A stretch of DNA of 64,000 nt, taken from Dictyostelium firmibasis. Taxonomy: Eukaryota; Evosea; Eumycetozoa; Dictyosteliales; Dictyosteliaceae. The notes under the pieces are model-generated. The model was not told the origin of the DNA and did no database searches. It worked only from the letters and a program-made list of their open reading frames with translations. Every line of letters starts with the position of its first letter. The first letter of the stretch is position 1. Positions 18,806 to 33,416 of this stretch are shown one piece after another. The stretch spans positions 1,056,001 to 1,120,000 of the forward strand of contig CM069769.1 in assembly GCA_036169595.1 (NCBI GenBank), in the 5' to 3' direction. A program made the position numbers and the translations under genes.

Positions 18806-19300
18806 TATTTGGAAATGTAAAAAGATGTGGTAGTTTTGGTTCAGTAGCATTAAGTTATCAATCATGTATTTTAACTGTTGTTAACAAAGCAATCGATTAT
18901 AATCTTGATTCGAGATATTCAACAACACCAAAATCAGTAATGTTATTTTTAAATCATCAGAATCATTCACAACGGTTAAAACACTTGGAAAATATGTCAA
19001 TCCAAAGAATCCATGTATTTATGACACCACAATTGTAAAGAATTCATTAAACTAACTTTTCGAAATAAATTCAGATATTTTACAATTAATAAAACTTTCA
19101 AACTCATCAACGATCAGTTATCCAAATTAACCATATCAAACATATTTCTTCCCATCATCGACTAACCTTGGGTATGGTCTTTCAATTATTACATTTGGCT
19201 CAAAAGTTTGTAGTTTTACAGAATCAACAATTCAAGATTATCAAGGTGGAAAAGTATTACCATGTTCAATAGATTTTACATGTGTTGAATTGATCCATGA
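18806..19300 (+). pseudogene. Scrambled fragments of the MRH-IPT gene
   Basis: Three joined pieces. About 18806-18942 encodes, on the plus strand, FGNVKRCGSFGSVALSYQS through KSVML, matching exon 2 of the array genes. From about 18945 the plus strand switches directly to exon 6 sequence (FKSSESFTTVKTLGKYVNPK onward), with in-frame stops after KNSLN and SYPN. At about 19270 it switches again to a fragment of exon 5 in the opposite, antisense orientation (ttttacatgtgttgaattga). The first two pieces are inverted relative to the array. No functional product is possible. Confidence 0.85.
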
Positions 19301-19793
19301 TACACTAAGAAAACTGTATATTCAACCTAACATTCTTAGTTTCCGTCTCATACAAAAAAAATTAATAGTAATAAATATAAGGTGCATTAAGCTTTATTAA
19401 ACTCCATCAGTGATATATATATATATAAATGGACACCTACCTTCTAGCACTGCAAATTATCTTCTCCCCCTGCCGTGGGTTTTTACATAGTGTTAAGTGG
19501 GGTCTCATAAAAATTTAATATGTAAAAATTAACTTTGAAAAAAAAAAGTTTCTCATATAAAAATTGTGGGAAGATTTCGATATATACCACCTGAAATCTT
19601 CGCAACCTGCCGTCTCCTAAAAATTCAAATAAAAGAGTATTTTTCAACCGATTCAGTCGGTGTAAAGATTTAACACAAACTGAATCGGTTAATAATTAAT
19701 TTTTATTTATATTTTTTTTTTAAAATTTAAAATTTTTTTTTTTGTGTGATTTTATTTTTTTTTTTTGTAATATTATTGTTATTATTTTAATGA
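19301..19793. other. Noncoding centre of the inverted-repeat segment, with two short hairpins
   Basis: No ORF. Two perfect short inverted repeats stand out: gaagatttc/gaaatcttc at about 19570-19601, and aaccgattcag/ctgaatcggtt at about 19648-19692. Tracts such as ctgccgtgggtttttac are unusually GC-rich for this genome. Function unknown. Confidence 0.5.
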
Positions 19794-21012
19794 AGTAGTA
19801 GTGGTGGTGGTGGTGGTGGTGGATTAAATAATTTATTGCCTGCTGCTGATGAGGATGATGATGTTCCAACTAATTCTCAACCAAGTTTGAATAGTACTCA
19901 GCCAACCAATGTTGAGTTTGAACCTGAAATTTCATACACAGCTACACCACGTTTGTCCAATGTGGTTGGTGTAAATGTACCTGTAAATCAACATCCAATA
20001 TCTAACCAAATTCCAAATTGGTATACTTGCAGACACGACCCTTGCAACGGCAGATTTTCAGACACTGGATACAGGAATAAACATGATAAAAGTTTGGAAT
20101 TGCACCATAACAGATGTACACCAAATTGCCATGTGTGTTACTATTTCAAGCTACCAATTAATTTTAAAAAACCATATATTGTACCATCTGAAATAAGAAA
20201 CAACCAAGTTTAGAGAAGTGAAGACCAAATAATAATGGGATTTATAAGAGATGGTGAACTTCAAATTTAAAGGGAAATTGAATTTCAAAATCAAAGACGA
20301 GAGGAGGATTATGTTGAAGAAGAGGCTGAAGTAACAGAGGTGCAAACCAAAAAATGTATTCACTGGAATTGTAATGCTAGTCTGACTATAACAAATTGGC
20401 AAAGACATATCAAATTGGTGAATATAGTTTTAATATAGTTGCTGTTGACCAATATGATGAAGGTGACGAACTTGATTTAGGTTTTCAAGATGTGTACGAT
20501 TCTGATGCTGATGATGAATACCAAAATGAAAATATCATGTTGGTCAGCCTGTGAAAGCTCTTGGCCAATTCAATAACGAATTTTAATTTTCGTTTGGCCT
20601 GCTGTTGTAGTTGGTTATAAATTTTCCACAACCTATAATGAAATTGAATATTTGTTGAAATTCGAGTGAGTGTTATGCTATATATATATATTATCCACAT
20701 ATGTTATTATAATAAACTATTTATTAATAAAATAGTCTATTAATTATAGAAACTAACCACATATATATATACATACGCAGTCAAGTATTGGATTTTGTTG
20801 AGTATCAATGTACTCTAAATAATAATATTATTCCCTATATTAAAGATGAAGAGGTGGAATGGGTGAATAAACAAAAAATTAATACATTGATCAATGGTGA
20901 GAAATTATTGGTGGAAATTGAATCATTGTGTGGTGATAGAGGTCAAATAACTATAAAACTTACTGACTTTGCATTCAACAATGAAGGTAATAATGTTGAG
21001 CATTTTTTTTAG
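19794..21012 (+). pseudogene. Decayed zinc-finger-like ORF, possible transposon relic
   Basis: Open from about 19794 (poly-Gly, then acidic DEDDD) to a stop at 20211, with no ATG at its head. It contains C-x4-C-x(12)-H and further His/Cys residues (TCRHDPCNGRFSDTGY, LELHHNRC). After stops the same style resumes at about 20299-20420 with a second C-x4-C finger-like motif (CIHWNCNASLTITNWQRH). An acidic stretch follows, and then a third open piece at 20788-21012 (DFVEYQCTLNNNIIPYIKDE). The repeated Cys/His modules and acidic linkers recall DNA-binding parts of transposases, but I cannot name a family. Stops and missing starts argue that it is dead. Confidence 0.5.
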
Positions 21013-21479
21013 ACTGACTATTTTAATTAACACCTCTAAAAATAATAAATAAATATAAACACGTTTATGCACAAAATATATATTATAAAGTAACAAATAA
21101 AGTAAACAAATAAAATTAACAAATATAAATTTCTCTGTATTGGGTTGTGTTGTAAAAAAAAAAAAAGTGAAAAAAAAAGTGTAAGAATTTTTTGAAAGTA
21201 AGATAGTTTGTAAAAATATGGAAATTTCGTCATAGTACATACAAATTAATTTCTGCTTTTGTTATTATGTTATGATATTATTATATCTTTTATTATTTTC
21301 TTAAATGGTATAAATGCGTAGTGGTGAATATAATTTTCAAGTGTAAAAATTAAAAATAATAAATTTATAAAAAAATATAAAATAAACTATTGAATGTGTA
21401 TTTAAATCACAGAATTTATCCCATTTTATTAAAATGAAATGTGTGAAGTTTAGTTGTAATAATAAAATTAAAAAAAATA
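21013..21479. other. Noncoding stretch before the right arm
   Basis: AT-rich, no supported gene. Apparent minus-strand ORFs here are low-complexity Phe/Leu/Ile stretches from A-runs. Confidence 0.5.
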
Positions 21480-22655
21480 AATTGGCATTATATTATAAAA
21501 ATTTACATAATTTTATTATTAATGTATAGTTTTTATAAATGCTGTTATTATAAAAGATGTTTTATATTTTAAAATAAAAAAATAACCAATCAATTTATAT
21601 CTAATAAGAACAAAAAACATACAGGGGTTAGAAAAAGTTTTGTAGTGAATTAAAAATAAAATAATACTTATTTTCATTGAAATTACTTACCTTTTGCCCA
21701 ATTGAAAATTATTTATACATAAAAATACACAAAATCTATTAAAAAATAAAAGAGAAATAACAACGAAGTGTGAAGAATTCTTTAGGTCGAATATATAATT
21801 TTAAACGCAGGTGGTAAAAAGTTATGGGGAATACGTCAATCCACCTTGATGGACGAGGAATTAATACCCCAAAATTCAGCACAAAACTAAATATTTGGGT
21901 TTTAGATAGTTATAATATTACAATAACTAAATGTATCACAACCAATGCTCTGGTGAAAACAGGTATCATCGTCAACGTGAAGGACGATAAGGCTTATTTA
22001 CCTCCCTTTACATCCCACTCATGATGAATCTGTGAACACCGACCCTCCAATGGAATTATAAATTCCACCCCTAATGATCCATGATAGCCCCACTATCTAC
22101 AGATCTTCGGAATAATACCCCCACTTCATCCTCGTTTAAGATTATACATTCTGAATCCAACACACAATCAGATGCTACACAATTTTATTTTATTTTTTTT
22201 TAAAAAAGATTAAGGTTTATTTTATATATAAATACATACATGGCAATAAAGTCTGTGATAAAATTTCAAATTTTTTTATTTTATACAATTAATATATTTA
22301 TAATAATTATAATATAAAAATTATAATTATTTTTGTAATATATAAATTAAATAATTACCTTTAATAATAATAATTCATAACACTTGTTCAATTTGAATAA
22401 ATAAAATTTTGGAAAAAAAAAAAAAATTTTAATTTATAAAAAAAAATTTTTATAATAAAAAAAAAAAAATTTATTTTAATAAAAAAAATACTTTAATTAA
22501 TAACACTTGTTTAAAAAATAAAACTCAATTTAATAAAAAAAATACCTTAATTCATAGCACTTGTCAATTTTTTTCTCAAAATAAAAAAAATTTTGGGAAA
22601 AAAAAAAAAAAATTTTAATAAAAAAAAAAAATTTAAATTTGGAATTTTTTTTGAA
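21480..22655. repeat. Right inverted-repeat arm
   Basis: Reverse complement of the left arm. It shares the 66-codon ORF, the GC-richer block around 22024-22180, and the recurring taattcataacacttgtt-like unit near the outer end. Confidence 0.8.
21824..22024 (+). CDS. Unknown 66-residue ORF in right arm
   Basis: Mirror copy of the ORF in the left arm, starting with ATG and differing by a single residue. No family recognised. Preservation of start, stop and frame in both arms is weak evidence for coding, because the arms are nearly identical throughout this block. Confidence 0.3.
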   Translation: MGNTSIHLDGRGINTPKFSTKLNIWVLDSYNITITKCITTNALVKTGIIVNVKDDKAYLPPFTSHS

Positions 22656-23117
22656 ATTTCCCACCAAAAGTTTATTTAATAAATTTCATCGAAGTACAAT
22701 TTTGGAAAGGATCATATTGACACTCCAAAATGTTAGGTGGTTATCTTCTTTAATTGGAAAGAAAACACATTATCATGTGAAATCTCACCACCATGATATA
22801 GTTGAGTAAATCTGACATACCAATGTTTGATTATTAAATGTTGTTGTTGAATTTGTTTAATCTTGATGTTGTTGAGTACATATAGAATTAAAAAAATTAA
22901 ATAATATTCGTAGAGTACTCGAAAAACCAAAAGAAATAAAAAAAACAAAATAAAATATTATTAAATTTTCTTTCAAAAAAAAAAATGCTCATTTAATTTC
23001 ATTTATTTGTTTTTATACTTTCTATTTTTTTTTATTTGTATCGCCAATCTCTAATAAAATAAACCAATCTGTGGCAATTTTTATATATTTTATTTATTTT
23101 ATTATTTTGAAAAATTT
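22656..23117. other. Flank between right arm and array copy 4
   Basis: AT-rich DNA. The part from about 23040 matches the 3' flank of array copy 1. The part before it is unique in this window and has no supported gene. Confidence 0.5.
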
Positions 23118-26100
23118 TCATTTAATTAGTCTGATTGTCATAGGAGAATTATTACTAAAAACTAATTGGATGTAGCTATAAAAAGTTTTTTTTTTAAATT
23201 AATTTTTTTTTTGTTAATTTTTTTAAATTAATTTTTTTTTTTTTGTAAAAAAATTTTTTACTTACTTTAAAGAACCTAAACCAGAAGTATTAAATGAAAA
23301 TGAATCTACTCCATTTAAACTTGTTGAGCCAAAGATTGTGTTTGTCAATTCGAGATCATCAAAAGTGACTCTAATTGTTGAGTTTGATATACCATGGGGG
23401 AAGAAATTAAAACCAATTACTTTAATTGTGACACTTGATGGGTATTCTATTTGAGTTACCGTTGAAATTGGATATTGGAAATAGAATGATTTATCGAAAT
23501 AAACAAAGAAATTATACATAATGTTTTTACTATATTCATTGTAAAAAGATATTAAAGATTTTGAATAGGATTTGATTTCTGGTGGTACTGAACAACTGAT
23601 TGTTTGAATGTAGTTATCTTGATTTGTGTTAATATTGCCAATGATTGGACATTCATGACCTGATAATAATATTTTTGTTGAATTATCAAATAATCTACCT
23701 GTAATTGTAAGAGAATATTGATATGGTGATGGAAGTGTACTGATTGGATTGATTACTTGATTTATAATTGGAATGATTGAACATGATTGTAATACTTTTC
23801 CACTTTGATAATCTTGAATTGTTGATTCTGTAAAACTACAAACTTTTGAGCCAAATGTAATAATTGAAAGACCATACCCAAGGTTAGTCGATGATGGGAA
23901 GAAATATGTTTGATATGGTGAATTTGGATAACTGATCGTTGATGGATTTGAAAGTTTTATTAATTGTAAAATATCTGAATTTATTTCGAAAAGGTAGTTT
24001 AATGAATTCTTTACAATTGTGGTGTCATAAATACATGGATTCTTTGGATTGACATATTTTCCAAGTGTTTTAACCGTTGTGAATGATTCTGACGATTTAA
24101 AATAATTAAAGAATTTACCACTTGTCCAATCGCTGTTTATTGAATTATCGATCCATTTTGAACCTATTGTTTCTTCGATATATTTGAGGCTATATTGTTC
24201 GATTTGTTCTAAACATACACCAATTAACAAAAGTGTACTCTTTAAATCTTTTTTATTTTCTCTGATTACTTTTTCTAACTCCTAATAAAGATAATAATTA
24301 TTAGTTTTTTTGTAAATTTTTTTTTTGTTTTTCTTTTTTTTTGTTTTAAAACTTACTAAATTTGATAAATCACTGCATGTAAAATTACAACTTAAATAAG
24401 AGAAATAATCGTTTACATCGGTTACTTGACCACCTACAGTTACTTCGATATTCAAGTTGTTACCAACTCCTGTTGGTATATTACAAATAACTGATTTTGA
24501 ATCGACCCATGTTATTGAATTACAAGGAATACCTCCGATTTTAACGTTGCTTGATGAATCTGAAGAAATGCCAATTGGAATAAAGTTTGAACCAGTTATT
24601 GTAATATTGTTTCCTCCAAGGTTTTTATATTCCTTTTTGTCTAGTTTTGGTTTATCATAGAAAGGTATCAAAGAAACATATGAGGATTGACTGCCTACTA
24701 CCACAACTGGAATAAAATACCCAATACCTTTTGGTACCATAGCTTTTACATGTGTTGAATTGATCCATGTCCATGATGGTGACAAATAAGAATTAATGAT
24801 AACATAATGTGATGAACTCAAAGTTTGATTATTGACTTGAGCTGCGAGAGAAGTTGGAATAAAGTTTGTACCTTTAATTATAGTTTCTCCACCATCAGTT
24901 GGAACAGGTATTAATGAAGATTCTACTCTTGGATAATCGTAATTTATAAAATAATTATCTATTACACCATTTGGGCTATTGGTTGTTGAAATTTGTTTAC
25001 CAACAGTTACTGAAACGATAGCTGATTGACCGAAACCTGGTGGTGCTAAACATGAAATCAATGTTGAACTCTTCCAATTGACATTGGTAAGATTTGTACC
25101 TTTAAATGTAACAAAATTATCATTGTTCCAAATAATTTCAGATGTGTTTAAACCGAGATTAATGATTTCTTGTGTTGGTGGAAAGTTTTTACCATTTAAT
25201 TGGAAATTACCTCCATCAGTTGGAATAAGGATAGTAGGAGGTGTGTATAATAAAACTGGTGCTTTATAAGAGTAGGTGAATGTAAATGTTTGTGATGGAA
25301 ACTTAATAGTACCGCTTCCGACACCTAATGATGACTTGATACAAACAAAAACGTCATATTTTGAATAATCAAAAAATGCTGAATTCTCTAAATAAACTGT
25401 TGATTCGACACATGGATGACCTGTTGCTGATCCTGAAATTGATGGAATTTTTGATGTGCTTGGACAGTTCTTTTCAAGTTCGCAATAGATTGGTTCTTTT
25501 TCATAATTATCGATGAATGGAGAAATCATAGTTTTTGATCCATGATATTGACCAATAACAAAGAATCTATTGATAATACCTGTACTGAATGTTTGAGTAA
25601 CTACTTTGACGATGGTTGGTGATGGATATGAAAATGAAAGTGTGCCTGAGGTGACCAAACTTAACACATGTTGAGTATAAACTAACGCATTGCCGAAACC
25701 ATTTGGAACGATAACTTTTACAAATGTTGCTGATTTTGATACTATTGTTGCTTTAACTTTGGTGTCGTCACCTATAATATTAAAATTAACTTCATAGTTG
25801 ACTCCGTCTAAATTAATACCATTAATTGTAATAGTATCTCCAACTTTTGCGCTGGTTGGTGTTAAACTACTTAATGTAATAGGTAGTGAGTAATATGGAC
25901 ATGAAAGTAAGTGAGTTGGAATATCTAATGTTTGGAAATTTGATATTATTGAATAATGGCATAGTAAACCGTTGTATTTAATAATTGCAAGACCTCCTGG
26001 TGATGTTGAAGTAAGTTTGTGGAAAGATAAATCGATGTTTTGTGGGTATTTGTATTTGGTGACAGTTGAACTTTCTAGACGATTTGAAATTTCGATAAGA

Positions 26101-28871
26101 TCATTGGTGATAGTTAAAAAGTCATTGATTGAGTTCTTTTCTTTATTTAAACCATTGTTGCCATATGTACAAAGATTATCATGTGTGATTGCATTGATAT
26201 ATGGTGATATAGATGTTTGTGGTTTACCTGTTAATAACATTTTGTAAATTTGACCGCCCATCCAATCATCGTATGCTTTATCGTTTGAAACCCAAGTATC
26301 TTTAAATATTTGAAGTAATCTTTGTGCACCTGTACCATAGTTGTTGATTTCAGTGAAGCAAACACCTAAATTTAAAAGAACGCTAACTATGTTGGTAGAG
26401 ACCAAACCGCCTGGTGCTGTACAACTGTATGAACATGGATTTCCAAAGGCTGGTAATACTGGTGCATAATTAATTGGGCATGCATACTTGGTTTTAATTT
26501 GAATTATGTATTGGCATGCCCAATTGTTGGCAACTTCAGAAGCACTAACCACAGTGTATGTAGCTGTTGGATCACATGTCATTTCTAAAATGTTTGTTCT
26601 TTGGTATCTTGAACCTTGGCATACTCTTGTTGTGCTATAGGGTGTAGTATGATGTATTTGTATACCATTGTTTATTGGATTCATTGTTGTATTTTTTAAA
26701 CTACCGGCATGAATTACAAGACCATCAATATATTGGCAAGCTTGATAATCAACACCAGGAATTGCACTTGTTTGGTTCGTACAATAATTAACAGTATTAC
26801 CGATACTGTAATAAAGCTTTTAAAAAATAAGAAGAAGAAAAAAAGGTTAGTTTGTTTTTTTTTTTTTCATTAAAATTTAATTATTTAAATTATTTTTTAC
26901 TCTATATGTGGTTCCACTAACTGGAATATCGGCTATTTTTGGATTATCCTTGGTTCTGTTAAGTTTAATGGTTTTGGTTATTATTAATATAAATTGTTGT
27001 TGTTATTATTATAAAATTGAAAAACTTACGTTTTTATAGGTGTAATATCATAATATTTATGGCTCATTCCATTGTAATAGATTGTTGATTCACAAACATA
27101 TTTTGTTTTGATTGTTACTGTGTAAGTGCATATTGGTGATTCTATAGTTGAAACTATTTGGTAATGTTGACTTTCATCGCAAGTTAAAAGAATAATAAAA
27201 TTTCTATAAGAATTACCTGTGCAAATTGTTGCAGATGGTGAATATTCAATTTTGACTTGATTATAATCGAATGTTACTTTTTGACCTAAACTTGATTGAG
27301 CGAGTGGAGTGTAACTATTACTTCTTGGGTCATATTGACAAGCAAAATGAAAACTTTGATCATTCAACCCATCACTACAAAGTTGTGCTCTATTACCAAT
27401 ATTAAAAACGATATCATATTGATATCCACTAGTGGTATGAGATCCTGTGTAGTTTCTTGTTGAATCCCTGAAAATTTATATTTTATGTAAAATTAATAAT
27501 TGTTATTGTTATTGAAGGGTGTGAGTTTAATATTAAAAAACCAATACATACAACATTAATGGTGAAAGATCATAGTATTGTGATTCTTTGAATAAACGTA
27601 ATGTTGGACATGCATATTTTGTATACACTTTAACTTGATAAATACATTGTGATTCAATGATAAATTTATCGACATAGTACTCGGTGGATGGATCACAAAC
27701 TAAAATATACTTTGATGAATATTTGTTACCATTTGTGGGGCATTCTGAAAAACCTGTTGTTGAACTATAAATTATTACTATTGTATTATTTATGAATGTA
27801 ATGGTTCTAGGTTGACTGATAGATCCTAACATTACTGATTTTGGTGTTGTTGCATATCTTGAATCAAGATTATAATCGATTGCTTTGTTGGCAACTGTTA
27901 AAATACATGATTGATAACTTAATGTTGTTGTACCAAAACTACTACATCTTTTTACATTTCCAAATAAATTGAAAAGAATATCTTTACTTTGATCATTGTT
28001 GGTGATTTGGTATGATGTGCTTTCTAATCTGTTAAATTTAAATAATGTAAGATAATTTGAAAAAAAAAAAAAACAGGTCAAAATAACATATTTTATAGGA
28101 ATTGGCAAAAAAAAAAAAAAAAATAAAATATAAAAAAAAAAAAAAAAATTTGTGTTATATTTTATTTTTTTACAAGTTTGTGAAAAAAAAAAAATAATAA
28201 AATTATAAAAAATAAAAATTAAAAAAAATAAAAAAAAAAAAAAAATTTAAAACTTACAACTTCATTGGTGTAAAATCATATAAGAGACCTTGATTAAATA
28301 ATATTCCTTCATTTTTACAAACATATGATGATTTAATGTAAATAGTGTGTTCACATAATACTCTTTGATTATTAGTGCTTGTAAGAGTAAAAACAGAAGT
28401 TGGATCACAAGTTATCACTAAAATCATAGTTCTACGATTACCATTACCAGGACAAGTTGTTGAAGGTAAAAGAGTTGATTGATATTTAATAGTAATACCA
28501 TTTTCTCTAAATGTGACGAAATGTGGTTCATTGAGTGAACCAACTGAATTTTTAGTTGAAAAAATGGTTCCTGTTGAATAACCATCTGGATTCATATGGT
28601 CATTAAAACATGGATTAAAATAAATATCATAATTTGTCTGTATTCCACCTGTAAGTTCTTTTGTAAATTCTGCAAGATAAGCACCTGAATGATCGGGACG
28701 GGATATTGGTCTTAAATCATAAAAATCATTATTTCCAAAATCATAAAAAACACATGATGATAATGTACCATTTGTTGACCAATTTCTTGTATCAAATGTG
28801 TGACTACCAACTGTAAAATAAATATAATATAAAATGAATAATAAAATCGATATTATTATTTTTAATTTCAT
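23118..28871 (-). CDS. Secreted MRH-IPT/TIG repeat protein, array copy 4
   Basis: Exons 28871-28258, 28028-27552, 27467-27030, 26955-26901, 26816-24357, 24281-23266 and 23175-23118, about 1,705 residues. The signal peptide is preceded by two extra residues (MKLKIIIS). Four MRH-like modules and about seven IPT/TIG repeats follow, as in copy 1. It is the most diverged full copy: exon 3 is two codons shorter, exon 5 begins MNPINNGIQIHH, and several IPT positions differ. The last exon is of the copy 1 type (ending SPMTIRLIK). Intron 4 has a GTAAAA donor instead of GTATGT. Intron 3 lacks the microsatellites of the other copies. Confidence 0.82.
28040..28440. repeat. Inverted duplication, left arm (exon 1 and intron 1 of array copy 4)
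   Basis: This part of exon 1/intron 1 of copy 4 recurs inverted at about 29211-29520, including the intron sequence caggtcaaaataacatattt. The two arms are separated by about 770 bp. Confidence 0.75.
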
Positions 28872-28949
28872 TTTTTTTTTTTTTTTTTTTTTATTTAAAT
28901 GGTCTAATTTTGAAATGGTTTTTTATTTCTATGGTTTTTCATTTCTATC

Positions 28950-28986
<37 letters not shown>

Positions 28987-29210
28987 TTTTTTTTTTTTTG
29001 CACTTTCTCTCGTTCGTACAATTTTAAACGAGCTCATTTCGTAAAATAAAAAAAAAATCTTTAATTTTCAAAAACAAAAAAAATAAAAAACATTTGATTT
29101 AAATTTATATTCAACAAATATCTTAAGTGTATTTTTTTAAAAAATTTCAAATAAAATAAGGTTTTTTTTTTTTATATTTTGAAATCGTTTTGTGATTTTT
29201 TTTTTAACGG
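28872..29210. promoter_or_regulatory. Upstream region of array copy 4
   Basis: Very long T- and A-runs upstream of the copy 4 start codon, with no coding sequence. It is unlike the spacers upstream of copies 1 to 3, so copy 4 probably has different upstream control. Confidence 0.4.
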
Positions 29211-29520
29211 GTGACAGTTTTAGTGATAACTTGTGATCTAACTTCTGTTTTTACTGTTACAAGCACTAATAATCAAAGAGTATTATGTGAACACACTATT
29301 TACATTAAATCAGCATTCGTTTGTAAAAATAGAGGAATATTATTTAATCAAAGTCTCTTATATGATTTTTTTTATAATTTTATATTTTATTTTTATTTTT
29401 TTTATATTTTATTTTTTTTTTTTTTATATTTTATTTTTTTTTTTTTTGCCAATTCCTATAAAATATGTTATTTTGACCTGTTTTTTTTTTTCAAATTATC
29501 TTATTTTTTTTTGGGATAAA
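29211..29520 (+). pseudogene. Inverted fragment of array-gene exon 1 and intron 1
   Basis: Plus-strand translation reads VLVITCDLTSVFTVTSTNNQ, then CEHTIYIKSAFVCKNRGILF, the end of the first MRH module. Sequence matching intron 1 of copy 4 follows. Neither the signal peptide nor a downstream exon is present. It forms the right arm of an inverted duplication with 28040-28440. Confidence 0.8.
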
Positions 29521-29639
29521 AAAAAAGAATAGTTTGAACTTTTTTTATTTTTTTTTTAAAAAGTATTTTTTTATTTTTTTTTATCTTTTTTTTTTTATAA
29601 GATAAAAAATGGATAGTATTTATGTAAAAAAACAAATTT

Positions 29640-32670
<3,031 letters not shown>

Positions 32671-33026
32671 ATAATTGGTTTTATTAAAATAAATATTCTT
32701 TTTTTTTTTTAAAAAATTTTTTAAAAACTTTTTTTTTTTTATTTTTTACCATTTATTGTTTTATTTTTCACCAAATTTAATTATTCAGTTTTTTTTTTTT
32801 TTAGTTTGTATATCATTTTAATATTTAATTCCCAAAGGAAATTTTTACAAAAATTTCAAGACCCAATGGTTTTTTTTTTTTTTTTTTTTTAAAAAATTAA
32901 TTAGACTTCCTCACAAACATTTTAAACCTTTAAAAATGAAAAATAAAAAAGGAAATTCAATATGAATTGAGATTATATTCATTCCTCTATAAATTGGGAT
33001 CCAAATTTTAAAAAAAAGTTGTTTTG

Positions 33027-33075
<49 letters not shown>

Positions 33076-33082
33076 TTAATTT

Positions 33083-33126
<44 letters not shown>

Positions 33127-33416
33127 TAAAAAAAAGAATCTTGATAACAAAAATTGTGTTGATTATATAATAAAACTAATAGAAATATTTTTTGTTCGTT
33201 TTTTATACATTTTTTTATTTGTTTGATTATTTATTTGTATTATAATTATATATTTTTTTAAAATTTTTTGAAAAAAAAAACAAACCGATTTTGTTGATCT
33301 TGTAATTTAAATTTGTATTATAAAAAAAGAAAAGAGGGCTAAAGAATCTTAAGAAAAGAAAAGAAAAGAAAAGAAAAGAAAAGAAAAGAAAAGAAAAGAA
33401 AAGAAAAGAAAGAAAA
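32671..33416. promoter_or_regulatory. Intergenic region upstream of the Afi1-type gene
   Basis: It holds two long A-runs split by a short T-run (about 33030-33121) and, directly before the start codon, the pentamer repeat listed separately. No ORF is supported. It must contain the promoter of the plus-strand gene that starts at its end. Confidence 0.45.
33351..33415 (+). repeat. (AAAAG)n repeat in the 5' untranslated region
   Basis: About 12 AAAAG pentamers end one or two bases before the ATG of the Afi1-type gene. They are therefore probably transcribed and purine-rich in the mRNA leader. Confidence 0.85.

Larger units (their letters stand above)
17690..22655. mobile_element. Segment of about 5 kb bounded by inverted repeats of about 1.1 kb
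   Basis: The left arm (about 17690-18805) and right arm (about 21480-22655) are reverse complements. They are essentially identical over about 18060-18630 versus 21700-22262 and diverge by indels towards both ends. The centre (18806-21479) carries scrambled array-gene fragments and a decayed ORF. Long inverted arms plus foreign central ORFs suggest a DNA-transposon-like or fold-back element that picked up host sequence. I see no recognisable transposase, integrase or reverse transcriptase, and I could not define a target-site duplication. A simple inverted duplication of unique DNA is the alternative. Confidence 0.5.

Noticed and set aside
17690-22655. DIRS-1 or another known Dictyostelium retroelement
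   Set aside because: DIRS-1 is similar in total length and has inverted terminal repeats, but no reverse transcriptase, RNase H, methyltransferase or tyrosine recombinase sequence is visible here.
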